From: an uncultured Clostridia bacterium
GTDB lineage: Bacteria > Bacillota > Clostridia > UBA1381
Length of the DNA stretch: 6,145 nt
NCBI GenBank assembly: GCA_934454745.1
Contig: CAKSGP010000096.1
Location: 1-6,145 of the forward strand
Direction of reading: 5' to 3'
The translations under genes were made by a program, and so were the position numbers. Under the pieces are notes generated by a model. That model worked only from the letters and a program-made list of their open reading frames with translations, did not search any database and was not told the DNA's origin. Shown here in pieces: positions 1 to 4,002 of the stretch. Position 1 is the stretch's first letter. Each line of letters begins with the position of its first letter.

Positions 1-1523
1 ATATATTTCTTTTTTAATAGCTGTCTGTCAATCTTCCCGCTTGGTGTATGGGGGAAAGATGGCATTGATATGATTTTTTGAGGAATCATATATGATGGTA
101 ACACTTTTTTAAGTGCCATATTAAACTTACGCTGTATAATCTCCGTATCCGTTTCTAAGAACAGATAAATTTCCTCAGTTTCGGCTGAGAACATAGAACA
201 GCAGTTTTTAATCCCGTCCATAGACGCTGATGCCGCCTCAATATCACCAAGCTCAATACGGTTACCGCGAAGCTTAATCTGACTGTCTGCCCTGCCTATA
301 AACATAATGTTTCCGTCATCTGCTTTATATACAAGATCACCTGTGCGGTAGAGCCTGTCACGATACTTGTTATTTAAGGGATTTTGTACAAAGGCTTTCT
401 TAGTAATCTCAGGAGAATTCCAGTAGCCTGATGCAATTCCTGTTCCACCTATATACAGTTCTCCCTGCTCGTTTGTGTTGCAGAGCTTGCCGTCACTGTT
501 AAATATAAGCGCTTTCATATTAGCACAGGGTATTCCGATAGGTAAGGTTTCGCCCGGTGAAAATTTACGGTCGACTACGTAGTAAAGCACGATATCCGTT
601 GATTCTGTGGGTCCGTACATATTAACGAACGCACAATCGGGGTAATTCTCAATCCACAGATTAAGCTGACGGATTGGCATAACCTCCCCTGCAAAAAGTA
701 TCAGCTTTAGCTTTGAAAGCTTTTTTTGGCTTAATATCCCTGAATTTGCAACGCTTATCATAACCGTCGGCACCCAGAATATAATGGATATACTCTCCTC
801 CTCAAGGAAATCAAATAGCTTTTCCGGATACATAAAAAGCACCTCGGGGATTATAACCGTCTTACAGCCTGTATAAAGTGTTGCAAACATATCAAACACC
901 GAATTATCAAAGTGAAAGGCACTCTGCATTCCTATTATGCTGTTCTGCTCTATGGGGAATGTATCTGTCAGCCATTTGGTGTAGTCAAGTACTGCACGGT
1001 GTGAAATCGTAACGCCCTTAGGAGTGCCTGTTGATCCGCTTGTGTACATTATATATGCTGCATCGAGGTCTGTTGCAGTGTTTAGGGTTTTATCAATAGC
1101 GGAATTGTCAGGCTCCCCTTGTATAAGGTCACTGTATAAGAGTATGGGAATATCAATACCTGTGTCTTTTAGCTTATCTCTGCCCTCATCATCTGTTATA
1201 ACAGCCGTGGGGCAAAGATTTTTAGCAGTTGCGGTAAATCTTGCAGTTGGTACGGCATAGTCCATAGGAACGTAGGGACTGCCTGCGTACATACTGCCCA
1301 TAAATGAAACTATTGAGTTTATGCTCTTTGGGAGATATACCATAATCGGCAGTGTCCTGCCTGTTATTACTTGTGCCATAAGATTTGTGGCAAGTGTCCG
1401 CGATTTTGTTTGTAAATCAGAAAATGAAATCTCGCCATAGGCATCGGAAAATGCGATTTTCCCGCCGTAGCTTTGGGCGGCAAAGTCTAAAAGCTCTGCC
1501 GCTGATGTATATAGTCTGTCCAT
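1..1523 (-). CDS. Stand-alone amino-acid adenylation enzyme (DltA/NRPS A-domain type), 3' end cut off by window
   Basis: This is a member of the ANL adenylate-forming superfamily. It would activate a carboxylate, most likely an amino acid, with ATP and pass it to a carrier-protein thiol in the cytoplasm. The frame is open for 507 codons to the left edge. Core motifs are all present: TSGSTG with PKG (161-170), FDNS with the amino-group-binding Asp (~210), FWVPT, FAGEVMP, YGPTE (303-307), YRTGD (392-396), GRADSQIKLRGNRIELGDIE, and PSGKIDR with catalytic Lys497. Only a few C-terminal residues should be missing, since families of this type are ~500-515 aa and the paralogue ends 12 residues after its matching Lys. 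There is no fused condensation or carrier domain at the N-terminus. It follows its paralogue by 13 bp and is probably co-transcribed with it. The start at 1523 is chosen over an in-frame ATG at 1535 because GGAG lies 6 nt upstream. The substrate is not known. It is DltA-like in size and motifs, but has Ala where DltA has Cys in the FCGEVLP motif. Confidence 0.9.
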   Translation of the reverse strand, partial: MDRLYTSAAELLDFAAQSYGGKIAFSDAYGEISFSDLQTKSRTLATNLMAQVITGRTLPIMVYLPKSINSIVSFMGSMYAGSPYVPMDYAVPTARFTATAKNLCPTAVITDDEGRDKLKDTGIDIPILLYSDLIQGEPDNSAIDKTLNTATDLDAAYIMYTSGSTGTPKGVTISHRAVLDYTKWLTDTFPIEQNSIIGMQSAFHFDNSVFDMFATLYTGCKTVIIPEVLFMYPEKLFDFLEEESISIIFWVPTVMISVANSGILSQKKLSKLKLILFAGEVMPIRQLNLWIENYPDCAFVNMYGPTESTDIVLYYVVDRKFSPGETLPIGIPCANMKALIFNSDGKLCNTNEQGELYIGGTGIASGYWNSPEITKKAFVQNPLNNKYRDRLYRTGDLVYKADDGNIMFIGRADSQIKLRGNRIELGDIEAASASMDGIKNCCSMFSAETEEIYLFLETDTEIIQRKFNMALKKVLPSYMIPQKIISMPSFPHTPSGKIDRQLLKKKY

Positions 1524-1529
1524 AATTGT

Positions 1530-1533
1530 CTCC
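1530..1533 (-). promoter_or_regulatory. Shine-Dalgarno site that decides the downstream adenylation gene start
   Basis: GGAG on the minus strand stands 6 nt before the ATG at 1523. The alternative in-frame ATG (1535-1533) overlaps this site and has no purine-rich element in front of it. The start at 1523 is therefore preferred, and the downstream protein begins MDRLYTS rather than METIMDRLYTS. Confidence 0.6.
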
Positions 1534-1536
1534 ATT

Positions 1537-3075
1537 TTAGTCCGTCAACGATTTTTTAAGCGTAACACGGTCAATTTTATCGTTTGCAGTATGAGGGAAT
1601 TTATCCATGACTACAAGCTTTGATGGGAGCATATATTTTGGTATATACTGCTTTAGCTCGTTATTGAACTTACGCAGTACAAGTGCCTCACAACTCTCAA
1701 CAAACATTACAATACGGTCATTTTCACTATCATGTACTGCACAAGCACCTTTGACGCCTGAGACGCACATTGCCGCACATTCGATTTCCCCAAGCTCTAT
1801 TCTGTTACCCTTAACCTTAACCTGATTATCCATACGTCCGTCATACATAATAAGTCCATCATCTGTTATATATGCAAGGTCGCCTGTGCGGTAGATACGC
1901 TCCTCATAAAATGGGTTTGCAGGGTTTTGCACGAACACCTTGTCCGAAATATCAGGCTTATTCCAGTACCCTAAGGATACGCCTGTACCTATAACGCACA
2001 GCTCCCCCTGTTCATTAGGCTTTGCAAGCTTGTTTTCGGAATTGAGTATTATAATCCGCATATTCTCACAAGCTCTGCCGATAGGTAAGGGGTCAGAGTC
2101 CTTAAATTCACGGTCTACAATATAGTATGTGCATACGTCGCTTATTTCCGTAGGCCCGTATAGGTTTGCATAAACAGCATCAGGATGGTTTTTACGCCAT
2201 ATATTAAGCTGTGTATTTGGCATAACCTCACCGCAGAATGCTACTGTTTTAAGCTTCGGCATTGTGATTTCCGATAATGCACCTGAGTTTGCCACGTTAA
2301 TCATAACCGTGGGTACCCAGAAAATAGTTGTTATATCATTATCACGTATATATTCAGGCAGTTTTGAGGGGAACATAAACAGCGTTTCAGGGATTATGTT
2401 CATTTCAGCCCCTGTTAAAAGCATAGAATATATATCAAAAATTGAATTATCAAAATAGAAGGGTGCCTGATTGCCAAGCTTTGATGTATGGTCAATCCCA
2501 AAGGTTTTCCGAACCCATAATGCGTAGTCAACAACACCTCTGTGGGGTACTGTAACGCCTTTAGGCTCGCCTGTTGATCCGCTTGTAAACATTATATAAA
2601 TGGGATCCGTATCGCAAACCCCGTCAAGTGCCTTAAAGATTAAATCAACATCAGGCGTTGTATTTATAATATCATTATATATATGCACATGCATTGTTTG
2701 GGGGATAGACATTGATTTTACGATTTCCATACCCGCCTCATCTGTTATAATGTGACCTCTGCCTTCAAGTAAGTCTACGATTTTCTGTATTCTGCCTGAT
2801 GGCATATCATATGCAATAGGCACATACGGGTTTCCTGAATACATCGCACCCATAAATGATGCGATACACTTTACGCTTTTGGGGAGAAACACCATAACAG
2901 GCTCGGGCATATACCCGTCGTCGCCTGTCTTTAGCAATGCAGTCGCAATGGAATGTCCGAGTTTTTGTAGTATAGAAAAGCTCAATTGTTCATTTTCATC
3001 GCTTATAGCAATCTTGTCATTGTATTTTATTACGGCATCATCTAAAAGACGTACCGCACTGTTCGGTATAATCAT
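1537..3075 (-). CDS. Stand-alone amino-acid adenylation enzyme (DltA/NRPS A-domain type), first gene of the operon
   Basis: A complete 512-aa ANL-family adenylating enzyme, predicted to form an aminoacyl-AMP and load it on a carrier protein. Motifs in order: MVFLPKS, FTSGSTGEPKG (TSGSTG 164-169), FDNSIFD with the Asp expected to bind the substrate amino group, FWVPT, FCGEVMP, NLYGPTE (YGPTE 306-310), YRTGD (395-399), GRMDNQVKVKGNRIELGEIE, and catalytic Lys500 in NDKIDR. The usual Gly before that Lys (NGKxDR) is Asp here. About half the residues match the downstream paralogue by eye, so the pair looks like a tandem duplication that has diverged. FCGEVMP keeps the Cys of the DltA FCGEVLP motif. 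DltA-like D-alanine activation is one possibility, but no dltB, dltC or dltD is in view, so no symbol is given. The start at 3075 fits the promoter at 3112-3140. The only Shine-Dalgarno candidate is the imperfect AAGTGAG about 9 nt upstream. Confidence 0.92.
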   Translation of the reverse strand: MIIPNSAVRLLDDAVIKYNDKIAISDENEQLSFSILQKLGHSIATALLKTGDDGYMPEPVMVFLPKSVKCIASFMGAMYSGNPYVPIAYDMPSGRIQKIVDLLEGRGHIITDEAGMEIVKSMSIPQTMHVHIYNDIINTTPDVDLIFKALDGVCDTDPIYIMFTSGSTGEPKGVTVPHRGVVDYALWVRKTFGIDHTSKLGNQAPFYFDNSIFDIYSMLLTGAEMNIIPETLFMFPSKLPEYIRDNDITTIFWVPTVMINVANSGALSEITMPKLKTVAFCGEVMPNTQLNIWRKNHPDAVYANLYGPTEISDVCTYYIVDREFKDSDPLPIGRACENMRIIILNSENKLAKPNEQGELCVIGTGVSLGYWNKPDISDKVFVQNPANPFYEERIYRTGDLAYITDDGLIMYDGRMDNQVKVKGNRIELGEIECAAMCVSGVKGACAVHDSENDRIVMFVESCEALVLRKFNNELKQYIPKYMLPSKLVVMDKFPHTANDKIDRVTLKKSLTD

Positions 3076-3111
3076 AATTAAAATCTCACTTCATATAATT
3101 TTCCATTCTAC

Positions 3112-3140
3112 ATTATATCACTTATTAGGGAATATGTCAA
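3112..3140 (-). promoter_or_regulatory. Consensus sigma-A promoter for the adenylation operon
   Basis: On the minus strand, TTGACA (3140-3135) and TATAAT (3117-3112) are exact consensus hexamers with a 17-nt spacer. TG stands one base before the -10 (TGATATAAT), giving an extended -10. Transcription would start near 3105, leaving a leader of about 30 nt before the ATG at 3075. Such a promoter is expected to be strong and active in growing cells unless it is repressed. The match is read directly from the sequence; strength is inferred. Confidence 0.85.
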
Positions 3141-3152
3141 TGGTTGGTTGAC
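3136..3152. promoter_or_regulatory. Possible operator: short inverted repeat over the -35 box
   Basis: GTCAA (3136-3140) and TTGAC (3148-3152) are perfect 5-bp inverted half-sites around TGGTTGG, and the left half-site is the -35 box itself. A repressor bound here would block the strong adenylation promoter. The half-sites are short enough to occur by chance, so this is only a candidate. Confidence 0.25.
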
Positions 3153-3223
3153 TTAACACAGTAGCCTCTTTTATTATTCATCAAAATCCTTTGTTATCAT
3201 AAATAAATACATCAATCCAAAAT

Positions 3224-3239
3224 CCACGCCTTAGCGTGG
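3224..3239 (-). terminator. Small GC-rich hairpin, possible weak terminator after repA
   Basis: CCACGC (3224-3229) and GCGTGG (3234-3239) form a perfect 6-bp stem with a 4-nt loop in AT-rich surroundings. Read on the minus strand it is followed by ATTTTGGATT, a poor U-tract, so it could weakly stop leftward transcription from repA before the adenylation promoter. On the plus strand there is no T-run. It could instead be a structural element of the neighbouring origin-like region. Confidence 0.3.
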
Positions 3240-3240
3240 C

Positions 3241-3300
3241 AGTATCAGTATAGATAATATCTATATATTTATATATGTTTATTTTATATTAGTATAGTTA
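3241..3300. other. AT-rich block with 17-bp palindrome, possible DNA-unwinding element
   Basis: Only 8 of these 60 bases are G or C. Within it TATAGATA (3249-3256) and TATCTATA (3258-3265) are perfect 8-bp inverted repeats around one A. It lies directly beside the palindromic 23-bp repeats and the TTTTCCACA boxes. That is where an easily melted segment would be expected in a plasmid-type origin. It encodes nothing recognisable. The melting role is inferred from position and composition only. Confidence 0.4.
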
Positions 3301-3313
3301 GGGTACGGAATAT

Positions 3314-3382
3314 GGACCTCCGGAGGTTTAAAAAACAAACCTCCGGAGGTCTGTATTTTGGACTTCTGGGAGTCCACCCAAA
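3314..3382. repeat. Three palindromic 23-bp iteron-like repeats
   Basis: Three dyad elements sit with centres at about 3321.5, 3344.5 and 3367.5, an exact 23-bp period. Units 1 and 2 share ACCTCCGGAGGT, a perfect 12-bp palindrome (3316-3327 and 3339-3350). Unit 3 is a degenerate version, GGACTTCTGGGAGTCC (3360-3375). Units 1 and 2 also make a 15-bp perfect inverted repeat: GACCTCCGGAGGTTT (3315-3329) against AAACCTCCGGAGGTC (3337-3351), with a 7-nt loop. Neither side has a clean T-run, so terminator function is doubtful. Repeats near 22 bp at or inside rep genes are known for RepA_N replicons, so Rep-binding iterons are the best reading. Confidence 0.65.
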
Positions 3383-3793
3383 TTAGTGGAAAAAGTTTTC
3401 CACAGAGTTTTCCACGGAGTTTTCCACACTTTTTCCACACCCTTTTGGTCTTGTGCAGTCCATAACATATATGCGTGCAGGCTTGCACAAACCCTGATTT
3501 TCTTTATAAATAAGTCCCGTTTCCTCAAGCTCCTTAAAAAGCGAAATACTTTTTGTCTTGCTGACATTAAGGGTGTCCATTACATTTTCAACTGTAAAAT
3601 ATATGTACGTTCTGTTATCCTTGCCAACCCAGCCGTTTTTTTGAGACAGGCTCATTCTGTCAAGTAACAGTGCATAGAGAAGTATCGCTCCGTATGATAG
3701 CTTCTTAAATCTTGGATCTGTAAACAGGCATTTTGGGATTATTGCAAAATCCTTGTACTCTGTCCCGGTATAGTATTCAAATTTAGTGTCCAT
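3383..3793 (-). CDS. RepA_N-domain replication initiator-like protein (short form)
   Basis: A 136-aa protein whose first ~112 residues match the RepA N-terminal (RepA_N) domain of Firmicute plasmids and integrative elements, a winged-helix origin-binding domain. Recognisable family segments are IPKCLFTDPRFKKLS (19-33), LLYALLLDRMSLSQKNGW (38-55), YIYFTVENVMD (63-73), FKELEETGLI (86-95) and GLCKPARIYV (101-110). The tail, from about 118, is a low-complexity run with three SVEN units, then FFH and stop. Family members often continue for 100 or more residues with a variable C-terminal region, so this copy is short. Reading past the TAA gives a further 32 open codons through the 23-bp repeats. 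The start is well supported by AGGAGG 5 nt before the ATG. It is divergent from spoIIE. Whether it still initiates replication, or is a decayed or domesticated copy, is unknown. Confidence 0.85.
   Translation of the reverse strand: MDTKFEYYTGTEYKDFAIIPKCLFTDPRFKKLSYGAILLYALLLDRMSLSQKNGWVGKDNRTYIYFTVENVMDTLNVSKTKSISLFKELEETGLIYKENQGLCKPARIYVMDCTRPKGCGKSVENSVENSVENFFH
3386..3439. repeat. TTTTCCAC(A) array at the 3' end of repA (DnaA-box-like)
   Basis: Four direct copies of TTTTCCAC start at 3396, 3408, 3420 and 3431, and one inverted copy lies at 3386-3393. The first direct copy and the inverted one form a tight palindrome, GTGGAAAA-AG-TTTTCCAC (3386-3403). Three direct copies continue with A, giving TTTTCCACA, one base from the DnaA box TTATCCACA and matching the relaxed form TTWTNCACA. 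On the coding strand the same DNA is three contiguous 12-mers GTGGAAAACTNN (3392-3427) that encode a Ser-Val-Glu-Asn repeat in RepA. Whether selection acts on the DNA or on the peptide cannot be told from the sequence. Confidence 0.6.
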
Positions 3794-3798
3794 TTCAG

Positions 3799-3804
3799 CC
3801 TCCT
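3799..3804 (-). promoter_or_regulatory. Strong Shine-Dalgarno site of repA
   Basis: AGGAGG within AAAAAAGGAGG on the minus strand lies 5 nt (CTGAA) before the repA ATG at 3793. It fixes that start and suggests efficient translation, so the gene does not look silent at this level. Confidence 0.75.
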
Positions 3805-3811
3805 TTTTTCT

Positions 3812-3820
3812 ATTTTAACA
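3812..3820 (-). promoter_or_regulatory. Possible extended -10 of repA promoter
   Basis: TGTTAAAAT on the minus strand (TG at 3820-3819, TAAAAT at 3817-3812) resembles an extended -10 element. The hexamer 17 nt upstream, GCTACA, is a poor -35. If real, transcription would begin at about 3805, inside the A-rich stretch that leads straight into the Shine-Dalgarno site, leaving almost no leader. Low confidence. Confidence 0.3.
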
Positions 3821-3837
3821 CAAGGAGCCGAAAATGT

Positions 3838-3867
3838 AGCGGACAAAAAATCCCAAAAGCGGACAAA
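3838..3867. repeat. Direct repeat AGCGGACAAA x2 upstream of repA
   Basis: AGCGGACAAA occurs exactly at 3838-3847 and 3858-3867, a 20-bp period, close to two helical turns. Both copies lie just upstream of the putative repA -10, on the spoIIE-proximal side. They could bind a regulator or RepA itself on one DNA face. The TTTGTCCG read on the other strand is related to, but not the same as, the Spo0A-like boxes further right. Confidence 0.4.
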
Positions 3868-3893
3868 TGTGTTTTTACACCTACTGCAAAATT

Positions 3894-3932
3894 TGTCGGA
3901 CGATTATGTATATTCGACAACCCTTTGCGACA
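3894..3932. promoter_or_regulatory. Cluster of three Spo0A-box-like sites upstream of spoIIE
   Basis: The Spo0A box is TGNCGAA. TTCGACA at 3913-3919 is an exact match on the minus strand (TGTCGAA). TGTCGGA at 3894-3900 (plus) and TGTCGCA read on the minus strand at 3932-3926 each differ by one base. The nearest site is centred about 37 bp upstream of the expected spoIIE transcription start, where Spo0A activates sigma-A promoters such as spoIIG and spoIIE in Bacillus subtilis. The spacing between boxes (13 bp start to start for the two nearest) is not the usual 10 bp, so the arrangement is atypical. Binding is inferred. Confidence 0.55.
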
Positions 3933-3959
3933 AATTATAACTGTTTCATCTGCTATAAT
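3925..3959 (+). promoter_or_regulatory. spoIIE promoter with extended -10 and distant -35-like element
   Basis: TGCTATAAT (3951-3959) is a perfect extended -10. The hexamer at the usual 17-nt spacing is CAAATT, not a -35. The nearest -35-like sequence is TTGCGA (3925-3930), 23 nt from the -10, and it overlaps a Spo0A-like box. Unusually long spacing with an activator site over the -35 is the known design of Spo0A-activated sigma-A promoters (spoIIG, spoIIE) in Bacillus. The start of transcription would be near 3966, giving a leader of about 37 nt. Confidence 0.6.
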
Positions 3960-4002
3960 CTGTATGATCTAAAGAAACTTCATATGAAAGGAAAAACAAG
4001 CG

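Larger units (their letters stand above)
3241..3439. other. Candidate RepA_N-type replication origin (composite)
   Basis: An AT-rich block (3241-3300), three 23-bp palindromic repeats (3314-3382) and five TTTTCCAC boxes (3386-3439) lie side by side. They overlap and directly follow the 3' end of a RepA_N-family initiator gene. In characterised RepA_N plasmids of staphylococci and enterococci the origin lies within the rep gene and contains iterons, so the position fits. It may be inactive: the initiator is short and the setting beside spoIIE looks chromosomal. Confidence 0.4.

Noticed and set aside
2879..3151. 90-aa plus-strand open frame opposite the start of the upstream adenylation gene
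   Set aside because: It is antisense to a well-supported coding region and to its promoter, with no recognisable product.
3315..3351. 15-bp hairpin as an intrinsic terminator of repA
   Set aside because: The stem is strong, but it is not followed by a T-run on either strand. Its exact 23-bp periodicity with a third palindrome fits protein-binding sites better.
3392..3438. Possible CRISPR-like or satellite array from the 12-bp repeats
   Set aside because: The units are contiguous with no spacers, far too short for CRISPR repeats, and lie in frame within repA.
3279..3488. 69-aa minus-strand open frame overlapping the end of repA
   Set aside because: It overlaps repA in another frame and its ATG has no ribosome-binding site. 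Its tail resembles RepA_N C-termini, so it is treated as a possible frame-shifted remnant and not as a separate gene.
3869..3880. Small hairpin GTGT-TTTT-ACAC between repA and spoIIE
   Set aside because: A 4-bp AT-rich stem is expected by chance in such sequence.
3076..4002. Attachment-site direct repeats, integrase or insertion-sequence ends bracketing the repA block
   Set aside because: None could be found by eye, so insertion of the repA block remains an inference and no mobile-element boundaries are called.
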